NCBI RefSeq assembly: GCF_020026925.1
Contig: NZ_JAIQDW010000017.1
Location: forward strand, 1 to 64,000
Length of the DNA stretch: 64,000 bases
Reading direction: 5' to 3'
From: Flavobacterium hibisci
GTDB lineage: Bacteria; Bacteroidota; Bacteroidia; Flavobacteriales; Flavobacteriaceae
This document shows positions 38,992 through 48,187 of this stretch, in pieces; within the stretch, counting starts at the first letter, position 1; every line of letters starts with the position of its first letter. The translations under genes and the position numbers were made by a program. The notes beneath the pieces were generated by a model that saw only the letters and a program-made list of their open reading frames with translations, did no database searches and had not been told where the DNA came from.

Positions 38992-41034
38992 TTATTTCAA
39001 AGGATCAAAATTCCCTCCCCATCCCTGGGTTTGTTCTAAATATGGAGAAGAATCTAACAATGATTGATATATTCCGAAATAGTAGTATTCTTTATACCAT
39101 GTGAATTTCCAATCGTTGGTAGTAGAATCTAAGTTATCTCTTTCAACTATATCAAAATAATTTGTATATAAATATTCCATGTATGCATCATAATTTGGAA
39201 TTACTGTTCCAGGATTTTTTCCTGTTGCCGGAATTGTGTATGGAAAAACAGGATCTCTGTTAACAACTGGAGCAACACCTGAAGCATTAGCAAGGAAAGG
39301 ATCCGTCGCTGCTATATATTTAGTCCCATCAGTTTTTTTGGCAACAATAAAATAACCTGTTCTTCTAGTTCCATTAAGCGGTGCAATACCGAGTCTTGTA
39401 CATGTTCCTTTCGAATCATCGAAAAGCATCCATCTTCTTAAATCGTAAAAGCGTTTATTTTCATAAGCAAATTCTATTTTTCTTTCGTTTAAAACTGCTG
39501 CAAAATGCTGGTCTCTTGAGTTAATATTCTCTAAGCCATAATCATCTGAAGCTGCCCCCTTAACAATACCTGCTCGGATTCTTATAGATCTAATTAAATC
39601 TTTACCTTCTGTTAAGTTATTGATACCTATTGCACATTCAGCTAAGTTTAAAACAACCTCTGCAAAACGCATTTCCATGTAATCTGTACCACTATTTAAA
39701 TAACCAGTCAAGTTACTAGAGGTTTCATTAGTTGCCTTTCTAACATATATTCCACTAGAATTTGGCCCTGTTTCAGTACTTTTGTCAGGATTCGGGGCAC
39801 TCGCTGTAGGGGCTTTAGAATACCATGAGTATGTCCATTGCTTAAAGGCTGTGTTTTCAGCAAATTTCCATATAGCTCCATTGTAAGCAAATGTTTTATA
39901 AAATCTTGGATCCCTGTTTTTATAGAACAGTACTGGATTATAAGCTGCATTACCTACAATACTTTTACCATCTGCCATTGGAAAAGCATCTACAATTTGT
40001 TTAGTTGGAGATACTGAACCATTTCCTCCAGCGGCTCTTGAACGTACTGCTCTTTCCCAACCATTATTTTTTTGAAGATTAGATGTTGCAGAATTATTAA
40101 ATCCATAAACAATTACTGCTTCAGGATTATTAACCTCTGTAAACCACATATTTCCCCATGCTGTCCCATTTGCTGTACCTCCAGTAGAGAAAAGGCCTTT
40201 TCCTTTAGCTTCTAAAAGTGTTTTTGCAGTAAGATTAGCGTCATAAGCACGTTTCCATCTTTGTACATCATCCGTTGGATTAAAAATCGGACTTGCCCAA
40301 GTTAACAACACACGACCTTTAAAAGCTGCTGCTGCTTCACTTGTAATTCTTCCCCAATTTGCATTTGACCATGTTACATCTTTTAGTAGTTCTTGTGCCT
40401 TATCTAAATCAGAAATAATTTGCTCAATGCATTCAGAAGTAGAACTTCTTGGGACTTCATTTTCAGTCGATCCTTCCTGAACGATTGGATTTTGTGGTTT
40501 TAACACAAGTGGCACACCTCCATATAATCTCACTAAATCAAAATACTGATAAGCTCTCCAAAAATACATCTGACCTTTTAGTGGATTTTTATCAGCATCT
40601 GCCATACCAAATTTATCAATTCCGTCTAGAAATACATTGATTTGTTTAATACGGGTATAGGCATTATTATTAATACTTTCAGGCATTCTAATCCCAATAT
40701 AAGTTAATGCATGAGCATTTAAAGGAGAAATCGAAGCCCATGGTTTATTCCAGTTTGATTCGCCGGGAAGTTCATCGGTTGTCTTAGAAAATTCACTATT
40801 ACCACCAGAAGCTAAATCCCATGTATTGACTGAAGCATTATTAGCTGGTAAAAAATTGAAATAAACATAATCTACATATTGTGTAGCTAATACAGGAGAC
40901 TTAAATACGTCTACATCATTTATACCTGCAAAATCCTTCTTTTCTTCCAGAAAATCATCACTACAGCTTGTTGTTATAGAAAAAGTTGCTAAAAGTGTAA
41001 ATAAACCTATAGCTTTTATATATTTTATTTTCAT
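38992..41034 (-). CDS. susD: SusD/RagB family glycan-binding lipoprotein (680 aa)
   Basis: Outer-membrane surface lipoprotein that caps the SusC channel and binds the imported pectin oligosaccharide. Lipobox ITTSC with Cys24, followed at once by SDDFLEE, an acidic stretch like the flavobacterial lipoprotein export signal for surface exposure. The RagB/SusD helical repeat core is recognisable from YFWRAYQYFDLVRLYGGVPL and WASPIFNP to FAEVVLNLAECAIG and NERKIEFAYENKRFYDLRRW. At 680 residues it is longer than the typical 500-600, as seen for pectin-type SusDs. ATG at 41034 is chosen; 41040 (MIMKIK) is equally possible. It starts 27 bases after the susC stop, and the two are surely co-transcribed. 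Confidence 0.95.
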   Translation of the reverse strand: MKIKYIKAIGLFTLLATFSITTSCSDDFLEEKKDFAGINDVDVFKSPVLATQYVDYVYFNFLPANNASVNTWDLASGGNSEFSKTTDELPGESNWNKPWASISPLNAHALTYIGIRMPESINNNAYTRIKQINVFLDGIDKFGMADADKNPLKGQMYFWRAYQYFDLVRLYGGVPLVLKPQNPIVQEGSTENEVPRSSTSECIEQIISDLDKAQELLKDVTWSNANWGRITSEAAAAFKGRVLLTWASPIFNPTDDVQRWKRAYDANLTAKTLLEAKGKGLFSTGGTANGTAWGNMWFTEVNNPEAVIVYGFNNSATSNLQKNNGWERAVRSRAAGGNGSVSPTKQIVDAFPMADGKSIVGNAAYNPVLFYKNRDPRFYKTFAYNGAIWKFAENTAFKQWTYSWYSKAPTASAPNPDKSTETGPNSSGIYVRKATNETSSNLTGYLNSGTDYMEMRFAEVVLNLAECAIGINNLTEGKDLIRSIRIRAGIVKGAASDDYGLENINSRDQHFAAVLNERKIEFAYENKRFYDLRRWMLFDDSKGTCTRLGIAPLNGTRRTGYFIVAKKTDGTKYIAATDPFLANASGVAPVVNRDPVFPYTIPATGKNPGTVIPNYDAYMEYLYTNYFDIVERDNLDSTTNDWKFTWYKEYYYFGIYQSLLDSSPYLEQTQGWGGNFDPLK

Positions 41035-41061
41035 AATCATATTTTTTTAATAATCATTAAA

Positions 41062-44000
41062 TTAAAATCCTACATTTAATCCCAAAGATAATGTTCGCAA
41101 GGTAGGATAGTCTAAGTAGCTACCATTTGCCTCTTGGAAACTGTATGGATTATAAAGGTTAAAAGGATTAAGTGCAACAAAATTTAGTTTACAGCTACTT
41201 ATATTTATAGCTTGTAAAGCTTTTTGTGGTAATGAATAACTAAGTGTAATGTTTCTACAGGCAATTCTGAATGAATTAACTTCCCAAAAATCTGAATCTA
41301 CAGAGTTAATTTCAACGTAAGCAGGATTTGGCATATTACCATTCGGATTTAAGGTTGGATCATAAATATTATTCCAAATAGATACTGTATTGTCTACAAT
41401 TTGAGGGATTTTAGATTTAAAAGCTTTTCTTGCATCACCTGGAATACTTGAATACCCTCCAAAAGATGCATTAATCACAGTATTAAAACTAAATGATTTG
41501 TATTCAAATCTTAAAGTGCTTCCTAAGCCATAGTGACTATCCGATTTTTTTGCCAATCTCACTTGGTCATTTACATCAATGATACCATCAGGAGCCGCAA
41601 ATTGCCCGTTTCCTAAATAAGCTCCTCTAACATCTCTGTAATACAACATACCAGGTCTAAGCTGTGAAGGTGTATATGTTGTGTTTCCGCTTATGTTTTT
41701 AACAGCCGTAATTTTGTACTGAGCAACATATTTATCTATATCTTCCTGATTTTTAAACATCCCTATATAATCATAACCCCACACTCCATTATCAGTCGAT
41801 TCTCCTGGCTTTTTATTCCATGGTTTTAAGATATCTTCATTGTTATAATTTCCTTTGATTGCTTTATTGTCAGACCATCCAAAACGCATGTCAATTCCAT
41901 ACTTTATATCCTGTCCCACTTTATCATTCCATCCTACTGCTAATTCAACTCCAAAAGTGTCCATTTTTCCATAATTTTGAGCAGCTACTGTTCCTCCAAT
42001 TGTAAATGGCAAATTACCTGTTACATTCATTAGCAGATTTGTTCCTATATTGTAATATGATTCTGCAGTAAGAGCTAATCTATTGTTCAAAAATTTCATA
42101 TCAACACCAAAATTAGTCTTTATTTCATCACTCCAGGTTGCATCTGGATTTGGAGACGCTTCCATTTTCCATCCATGTGTCATATCGGTATTTCCTCCAA
42201 AAACCGCTCCTTTGCTACCTTGATAACTATACCTTTGTTTCCATAACCATGCTTTTGTATCATCTTTACCTAACAAACCAATAGAGTATCTAAATTTAAG
42301 AAAATCAATTGTAGAAGATTCAAAAAAGTCTTCCTTAGAAACTACCCAACCGATAGATCCTGAGTAAAAATTACCCCAATAGTATTCTGGAGCAAATTTC
42401 GTTGATGCATCACTCCTAAATAAGAACTCAGCTAAATATTTATCTCCGTAAGCATAATTTACCCTTCCAACATATCCTAATGAACCACTTTCATTTTTTG
42501 TAGTTTGACCATCAATAGCACCATTAGCAGTAGTAAATTGACCATTAGTGCCATCTAAAACATTTGTTTTTGAAACACGTTCTTTATTTAATGTTGCTTC
42601 AGATTTTTCAATTCCAAACACTCCACTAATACTATGTTTGCCAAAAGTACGGTCATATGAAACGGTTAAGTTTAACTGCTCAGATAATGTAGTGGTATTG
42701 TCAAATAATAATATGTCTCCATTATTATATTTCGTTGCTTTAAGTGGTGCATCGGTAATATTATCATTAAATATGTGTTCATTATCTCCTAGACCTTTAA
42801 ACTGATATAAAGTATAACTAGTTCCTACCTGCGTCCCCCTAATATTACCCATGTTGCGTGCATAAGATCCTCTTGCCATCAAACCCTTTATAAAGGGAAC
42901 TTTATATTCTGTGTACATATTCACAGTCATTGTACTTGCAGTAGTTTCTGCAAGATTATTCAAACGTTGAATTTCAGGATAATGATAACGTTGATTTCCA
43001 TCATTATTATTTAACAATTCAATTGGTAAACCATTAACATAATTTGGGATATATGGAATATGAGTTAACAACTCGTTATAATCATTTTCATCTTTCTCCC
43101 CTCCAATTTTATTGAATGTTTTTTGTTGATCTGAATAAAAGCCAGACAACTGTAATCCTGCTTTCCAGTTGGAAGATAATTTAACATCAGTTCCAGCCCT
43201 AAAATTCCATTTACTATAATCCAATGTACTTAAATTTCCATTTTGTTGAAAATAAGAAGCGCCCGCAAAATACGTAGCTTTCTCAGAGCCACCAGTTACG
43301 TTCAAATTATGTCTCATATTAAAGGATGGCTTCCATTCATCATCTAAATATGTATTTTTCAAAGTCTTGAAATATTCCAATTCATCGTTTGAAAATATAT
43401 ATTCTTTACCAGTTTGATTATAACCATTAGGCCCATTCATAATATTCACGTATTGTGCAAATTCATATGCATTCAACATTTTTGATTGGTAGGTTTTATC
43501 ATTCGAGCCATAAGAACCACTGTAAGAAAATTTAGGATCTCCTTTCGTACCTCTTTTAGTTGTTACTAATACAACCCCTTGAGCTGAACGAGCTCCATAA
43601 ATTGCTGCAGCAGCATCTTTAAGAAAAGAGATGCTTTCTACTTCAGAAGAATCTAAATTATCAAAAAGCGTACTATCATTTAGACCATCCGCTCCAATTT
43701 GTAAAACACCATCGATAACATATAATGGGTTTAAATTCCCTCCATCTTTTGCTAAAGAATAAGGTTGTCTAATTGTCAAATTAGATTTTACTCCAGGTCT
43801 AGTAGATCCCCCTGAAACACCAACTCCTAAAACCCTTCCTTGTAAAGCAGTACCTAAGTCTCCAACAGGCAAATCTGTTATTTCACTCATTTTAACAGTT
43901 TCTATAGCACCTGTAAGATGAGTTTTCTTTTGACTCGTGTATCCCACAACTACAATGTTATCTAATTGATTAGAGTCTTCTTGTAATCTTGCATCAAGAT

Positions 44001-44283
44001 TAGTACGACCATTTAAAGGAATTTCTATTTTCTTCATTCCAATAAAAGAAAAAACCAATGTTGCCCCAGGTTTTACATTAATTTCATATTTACCGTTGTA
44101 ATCTGTTGTAACGGAGTTTTTTGTAGATTTTTCTGTCACATTCACACCTGGCATTAGTCCGCTTGAATTATCTGTAACGGTACCAGTGATCTTAATTTGG
44201 CTGCTTCCATTTTGGGCATAAGTGATAATGCTCATTAATGCAAACAAAATAAAACTACATCTTTTGATAAGTGTTTGTTTCAT
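41062..44283 (-). CDS. susC: SusC/RagA family TonB-dependent outer-membrane transporter (1073 aa)
   Basis: Energised importer of pectin oligosaccharides across the outer membrane. Signal peptide 1-23 (IITYAQ); a carboxypeptidase-regulatory-like domain (about 28-103; ITGTVTDNSSGLMPGVNV, YNGKYEINV); TonB box and plug (LDNIVVVGYTSQKK, NPLYVIDGVLQI, GARSAQGVVLVTTKRG); then a 22-strand barrel ending LRTLSLGLNVGF. There is no N-terminal STN domain, so it is not itself a sigma/anti-sigma transducer. It is the only SusC in the window. Preceded by the promoter at 44426-44470 and a leader of about 135 bases. The DNA of susC and susD looks more AT-rich than the flanking enzyme genes. Confidence 0.96.
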   Translation of the reverse strand: MKQTLIKRCSFILFALMSIITYAQNGSSQIKITGTVTDNSSGLMPGVNVTEKSTKNSVTTDYNGKYEINVKPGATLVFSFIGMKKIEIPLNGRTNLDARLQEDSNQLDNIVVVGYTSQKKTHLTGAIETVKMSEITDLPVGDLGTALQGRVLGVGVSGGSTRPGVKSNLTIRQPYSLAKDGGNLNPLYVIDGVLQIGADGLNDSTLFDNLDSSEVESISFLKDAAAAIYGARSAQGVVLVTTKRGTKGDPKFSYSGSYGSNDKTYQSKMLNAYEFAQYVNIMNGPNGYNQTGKEYIFSNDELEYFKTLKNTYLDDEWKPSFNMRHNLNVTGGSEKATYFAGASYFQQNGNLSTLDYSKWNFRAGTDVKLSSNWKAGLQLSGFYSDQQKTFNKIGGEKDENDYNELLTHIPYIPNYVNGLPIELLNNNDGNQRYHYPEIQRLNNLAETTASTMTVNMYTEYKVPFIKGLMARGSYARNMGNIRGTQVGTSYTLYQFKGLGDNEHIFNDNITDAPLKATKYNNGDILLFDNTTTLSEQLNLTVSYDRTFGKHSISGVFGIEKSEATLNKERVSKTNVLDGTNGQFTTANGAIDGQTTKNESGSLGYVGRVNYAYGDKYLAEFLFRSDASTKFAPEYYWGNFYSGSIGWVVSKEDFFESSTIDFLKFRYSIGLLGKDDTKAWLWKQRYSYQGSKGAVFGGNTDMTHGWKMEASPNPDATWSDEIKTNFGVDMKFLNNRLALTAESYYNIGTNLLMNVTGNLPFTIGGTVAAQNYGKMDTFGVELAVGWNDKVGQDIKYGIDMRFGWSDNKAIKGNYNNEDILKPWNKKPGESTDNGVWGYDYIGMFKNQEDIDKYVAQYKITAVKNISGNTTYTPSQLRPGMLYYRDVRGAYLGNGQFAAPDGIIDVNDQVRLAKKSDSHYGLGSTLRFEYKSFSFNTVINASFGGYSSIPGDARKAFKSKIPQIVDNTVSIWNNIYDPTLNPNGNMPNPAYVEINSVDSDFWEVNSFRIACRNITLSYSLPQKALQAINISSCKLNFVALNPFNLYNPYSFQEANGSYLDYPTLRTLSLGLNVGF

Positions 44284-44425
44284 AAATTTTTGATTTAGTT
44301 AGATTAATAGTTAGGTTAGTTTTTAGTTTTAATAATTAATTTTAACGTTAATAGATACTACAATTTTATGGGCTATTAAATAACTGCAGAAAGTTAAACG
44401 TTAAAAACACATTTATACTTGGTTT
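44284..44425 (-). other. susC leader region
   Basis: Predicted untranslated leader of about 135 bases. It contains two copies of the palindromic TTAACGTTAA-like word (44342-44351 and around 44394-44405). No strong terminator or riboswitch fold was recognised by eye. Confidence 0.4.
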
Positions 44426-44470
44426 CAAAAATATAAGGATTGAAAATCACAACTGTCCTGTAGCATCCTG
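44426..44470 (-). promoter_or_regulatory. susC promoter with tandem CAGGA operator
   Basis: On the minus strand: CAGGA, five bases, CAGGA (44456-44470), three bases, TTG (44450-44452), 16 bases, TATTTTTG (44426-44433). The -7 box is a perfect TAnnTTTG. The half-sites are spaced one helical turn apart and abut the -33 element, a position suited to an activator. All spacings are identical at 12564-12608. Confidence 0.75.
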
Positions 44471-44977
44471 CTAAAAAATTATCATCAAAAAAATTTAAGT
44501 AAAAAAAGTGTATCCTTAAAAAAATGTAAGAGTAAATAGTGTTACATCAAAAAAAACCATGAAAATTTAAACATAACAAAACGGAGGCAATATAAGTAAG
44601 AAAAAATACCTGGAAACGAAGCTATTTTAAAAAAAAACAATGACATTAAAAATAATTATCTATATTTTTTTTATTGAAACACTTTAAGAAATCGATTTCT
44701 TTTAATTAAAATTCTTACAAAGAATATAATTCATCACAAATAAAAAAAAATTAAAAAAATTAAAAAAAATAATTTAAGAGTAGTAAATTCTTATTAATAC
44801 AGTGACGATCTTCTGGATTTTAAGTGTTTAATATAAATCGATTATTCTGTGTCGAGATTGGAGATTGACGTTATGCTGAAGTACTTTTTAATCTTCCACA
44901 ATAATCGAATTGCCTCATATAGGAACTGGCTTGTTGTAATTGTATAAGTCTCAATCCTATAATCCTATACAATAATT
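44471..44977. other. Very AT-rich non-coding stretch between the CE8 gene and the susC promoter
   Basis: About 500 bases with no gene on either strand. It includes long A/T runs (44735-44775) and a possible weak hairpin ATTGTATA...TATACAAT close to the CE8 stop. It is the longest non-coding stretch of the window, consistent with a main control region. No further operator copies were seen. Confidence 0.5.
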
Positions 44978-45970
44978 TTATAATTTAGGATTCCAGTTAC
45001 CCAATACTTTATTCAAAGTATATTTTTTTAGATCTGCTTTTTTCAATTGATGCGACCATGCTGCTCTTTTAGAAAGGTCTTTAGCTCCTTCACCTTTGCT
45101 TCCTAATTCAGCATAATAAACCGTTTTTTCCTTGTCTGGAAAGTTCTTATCTCCTTTCCATGGATTCCATCCTTCATGAACTATATGCGAACCTAATTCT
45201 GTATTGATAAATACCGTTTTCGCAAAAGGCCTCCACGGACGCCCCAGAAAAACCTTATCAACCGTATTGTCTTTTGCAGTAAGTTTACAATCCACAAATA
45301 CAAATCCGTATGTATCTTCCTTAGTTGTGGAGGCTGCGGTAACATACGAATTGCTTAAACTTTCGATAGTGCAATTATAAAAATATGCAGTTGCAGCACC
45401 AAAAATAAAATCGGTTGTACCGTTGATATAACAGTTTTCTAAATAATTACGGGTTCCGCCTTTTGCTAAATACAAAGTATCCTGATTTCCTAAAATGGAG
45501 CAGTTTTTTACATAAATCCTGTCACCTTCAGTATGCAAGGCCACTGCCTGACCTACTTTACCAGCTGTATTTTCTACAGTGAGATTTTCTACTGAACAGT
45601 CATTTCCCTGAACTAACAAAGTATAAGACGTATAAGTACTAAATTTTGGATCTCCCGTAACGTCAATTCCTCTGAAAGGTTTTCCGGAATAATCATTGTA
45701 TGAAATAATTGTCTTTTCTCTGTCTGAGCCTTTTAACGTAATATTTCTTTTGAAAGCCGGGATTACTACTTTTTCATTATAAATTCCGGACTTGATCGTA
45801 ATAACAACCCGCTTTTCGGCGTGGTCTCTTACTTTATTAATAGCTTCCTGAATAGTTTTGAAATCTCCGGAACCATCCTGTGCGACAGTTAATTCAAACC
45901 GGTTATCAGTTGTTTGTGCAGATGATTTTAAAGCTATTAATGCTAAAAATAAGGTAACGATATATTTCAT
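44978..45970 (-). CDS. CE8 pectin methylesterase (330 aa)
   Basis: Removes methyl esters from homogalacturonan, making it accessible to PL1 and GH28. Signal peptide 1-19 (ALKSSAQ). The right-handed beta-helix carries all CE8 signatures: GSGDFKTIQEAI, Gln141 in GQAVAL, Gln163-Asp164 in NQDTLY, Asp187 in DFIFG, Arg244-Pro-Trp in LGRPWRP. The two catalytic Asp and the Arg are intact. Length is normal for a single-domain enzyme. It lies upstream of the susC control region, so it belongs to the transcript coming from GH127 and beyond. Confidence 0.95.
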   Translation of the reverse strand: MKYIVTLFLALIALKSSAQTTDNRFELTVAQDGSGDFKTIQEAINKVRDHAEKRVVITIKSGIYNEKVVIPAFKRNITLKGSDREKTIISYNDYSGKPFRGIDVTGDPKFSTYTSYTLLVQGNDCSVENLTVENTAGKVGQAVALHTEGDRIYVKNCSILGNQDTLYLAKGGTRNYLENCYINGTTDFIFGAATAYFYNCTIESLSNSYVTAASTTKEDTYGFVFVDCKLTAKDNTVDKVFLGRPWRPFAKTVFINTELGSHIVHEGWNPWKGDKNFPDKEKTVYYAELGSKGEGAKDLSKRAAWSHQLKKADLKKYTLNKVLGNWNPKL

Positions 45971-45990
45971 AGTTGATGGATTTTTAAATT

Positions 45991-46060
45991 ACATAAGTCA
46001 TATAAGGTACTAAGTTTAGAAATTATTTTTCTCTTGCTTAAAACCTTATATGACTTACAT
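45991..46060. repeat. Intergenic palindrome (TAAGTCATATAAGGT arms)
   Basis: TAAGTCATATAAGGT (45994-46008) and ACCTTATATGACTTA (46043-46057) are perfect inverted arms. It lies between GH127 and CE8. A degenerate single arm occurs at 7145-7170 before the large GH2 gene. Confidence 0.75.
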
Positions 46061-46077
46061 GGTAAATGCAAATTATT

Positions 46078-48099
46078 TTAATGTGAAAGCCAGACAGACA
46101 TTTCGCCCTTACCATGATTTCCCCACGCAAAATACGGAATTAATTTCACAGTAAACTCTTTGCTATCTTTTGCCGAAAGCGGTTTGTAAAGCTTTTTATT
46201 CCATGAAGTATCATTATTGATGGATGAACTGGCCGTTATACTTAGCAATTGTCTGTCCTTAATTTTGATAAAATCTGTCGTGAATTTAGAATTGACATCC
46301 AAAACTACTTCGTTGATACTTGCATTCTCAGGAAGCTGATCCGATTCTAGGCAATAAACAATCGGGCCTCTTTTTACAGCCACCTGATTTTTCACTTCTT
46401 CTACTAATGGATTCGCCTGCATCAATTCAACCGGCATCGGAATATTCAATTCGATCACATCGCCTTTTTTCCATTTTTGCACTATTTTTTGGTAGGATCC
46501 TGAAGTTATAGCCTCGTTGATTTTTTTTCCATTTAATGAAATAGTTGTCCCCTGACTCCAGCCCGGTATTCTCAATAAAAAAGCATAAACATCTTTTGGA
46601 GCTTTTACGATTTTCAACGTAACTTTTCCATCCCAGGGATAATTGGTCTGTTGTTCGATTTCAATTTTTTCTCCTGCAAGTGTCGTTGAACTCAGGTTAT
46701 TGCTTCCGTATAAATTCACATATAAACCTTCTTTCGAAAAGTTGTAAGCGTAATTACTCACCTCAGCAATCGTTCTGGTCACGTTCGGGGCACAACAATT
46801 GGATAACGCAATATAGCCTTCGCGTTCTTTGCTCCATCTTTGTTTGAAAGGCAAATCTTTAGAAACATTCAGCGGATTATTATAAAAGAATTTTTTTCCT
46901 TCCAAATCAATTCCCGAAAGAACACTATTATATAATGCCAATTCTACAATATCCGCATATTTGGCATCACCTGTAATCTGAAGCATTCTCCAGTTCCATA
47001 ACACGTTTCCAATATTAGCACAAGTTTCAGTATGAGCCGTTGCATTTGGCAGTTGAAAAGGTCTTCCGTATGCCTGATGAATTTTCTGAACATCAGTTGG
47101 ATTGTACGAAGTTCCATCTGGCGAAACCCCGTCATATAAAGAACCGCAAGCTCCTGTGATGTACATTTTTCTATATGTTACATCATCCCAAATTGATTCT
47201 AAATTATCCAGTAATTTTTTCTCTCCGGTTTCAGCATATAAATCGGCTACACCTGCGTACAGATAATTCGCTCTAACGGCGTGACCCATTGCAGTTGTCT
47301 GTTGTCTGAACGGAATCCTGTCCTGATTGTCATCGGTTCCATCTTCGGTAGTTCCTCTGATATCGATTAAATTATTCGCCAATTCCAGATATTTTGGATT
47401 TTTCGTGGTACGGTACATTTCGACAATTCCCATATAATGCGAAGGGCAAATCGCATTTCGCGCTAATTCCGGCGATGCTTTTTTATAGAAATCATATAAA
47501 AAATCAGCAACACCTTTTGCAATATTCAGAAAATTCGTTTTCCCTGTAGCTCGATAATGAATACAGGCTGCCGTCATCAAATGTCCCATGTTGTATTTCT
47601 CAAAACCCAGTTGTTTTTTAACTTCTTCAGGTCCAAGCGTTCCCCAGCGTTCATCAATCAAAACCGGTGTATGCAGGTAGCCGTCTTTTCGCTGCGCTTT
47701 CGCAAAAAGAGCAATAGCTTTATCCATTTCGGCATCCAGCTTTTTATCTTTTGTAACGGCATAAGTCGCAGCCATTCCTTCAAAAATTTTATAAAAATCA
47801 CCATCATGAAAAGAAGGTCCTTTGAAAGTTCCTTTGCTTATTCCGGCAGCAATTTCGAAGTTTTTGTATGCATGGGAAACCTCATCGTTGTGATACAAGT
47901 CCCACATGTAAGGAAGCGTATTTTTGGTTTCTACATCAAATTGTTCTTTCCAGAAGCCACTGGTCCATTTTACATCCTGTAAACCTACACTCTGCAATTT
48001 AGAATAAGGACTTTCTGAATTGGCGACCAGACCTTTGTTTTGTGCTATAAAAGCAGTTGAAAAAAGGATTGATGATAATACGATGATTTGCTTTTTCAT
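46078..48099 (-). CDS. GH127 beta-L-arabinofuranosidase family enzyme (673 aa)
   Basis: Retaining exo-hydrolase using a zinc-bound cysteine nucleophile; removes beta-L-arabinofuranose (or a related sugar such as aceric acid/arabinose in RG-II). Signal peptide 1-19 (STAFIAQ). The (alpha/alpha)6 barrel contains Glu358 and Cys360 in HTETCAN, and Cys435-Cys436 in SNCCAP, matching the Glu/Cys/Cys/Cys zinc site of the characterised enzyme HypBA1. Also MGHLMTAACIHYRATGK and QQTTAMGHAVRANYLYAG. C-terminal beta-sandwich (about 480-673). Full length. It lies between PL1 and CE8. Confidence 0.9.
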   Translation of the reverse strand: MKKQIIVLSSILFSTAFIAQNKGLVANSESPYSKLQSVGLQDVKWTSGFWKEQFDVETKNTLPYMWDLYHNDEVSHAYKNFEIAAGISKGTFKGPSFHDGDFYKIFEGMAATYAVTKDKKLDAEMDKAIALFAKAQRKDGYLHTPVLIDERWGTLGPEEVKKQLGFEKYNMGHLMTAACIHYRATGKTNFLNIAKGVADFLYDFYKKASPELARNAICPSHYMGIVEMYRTTKNPKYLELANNLIDIRGTTEDGTDDNQDRIPFRQQTTAMGHAVRANYLYAGVADLYAETGEKKLLDNLESIWDDVTYRKMYITGACGSLYDGVSPDGTSYNPTDVQKIHQAYGRPFQLPNATAHTETCANIGNVLWNWRMLQITGDAKYADIVELALYNSVLSGIDLEGKKFFYNNPLNVSKDLPFKQRWSKEREGYIALSNCCAPNVTRTIAEVSNYAYNFSKEGLYVNLYGSNNLSSTTLAGEKIEIEQQTNYPWDGKVTLKIVKAPKDVYAFLLRIPGWSQGTTISLNGKKINEAITSGSYQKIVQKWKKGDVIELNIPMPVELMQANPLVEEVKNQVAVKRGPIVYCLESDQLPENASINEVVLDVNSKFTTDFIKIKDRQLLSITASSSINNDTSWNKKLYKPLSAKDSKEFTVKLIPYFAWGNHGKGEMSVWLSH

Positions 48100-48123
48100 T
48101 TTTTATATTTAAAAAAATTTCAA

Positions 48124-48180
48124 CCGAAAATTCGCAAATTATAAATATTGAGTTTGCTCAAATAATTTGCGAATTTGCGG
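48124..48180. repeat. Intergenic palindrome, family D
   Basis: ATTCGCAAATTAT and ATAATTTGCGAAT are the core arms, with CCG/CGG outside. It is very similar to 3574-3632, about 45 kb away. It lies between PL1 and GH127. Confidence 0.82.
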
Positions 48181-48187
48181 TAAATTA

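Noticed and set aside
44471..44977. A hidden small gene or regulator in the large gap before susC
   Set aside because: No frame of useful length with a plausible start on either strand; the sequence is dominated by A/T runs.
47557..47982. A 141-codon plus-strand frame inside GH127
   Set aside because: It is antisense to an intact GH127 gene; the composition reflects the complementary strand only.
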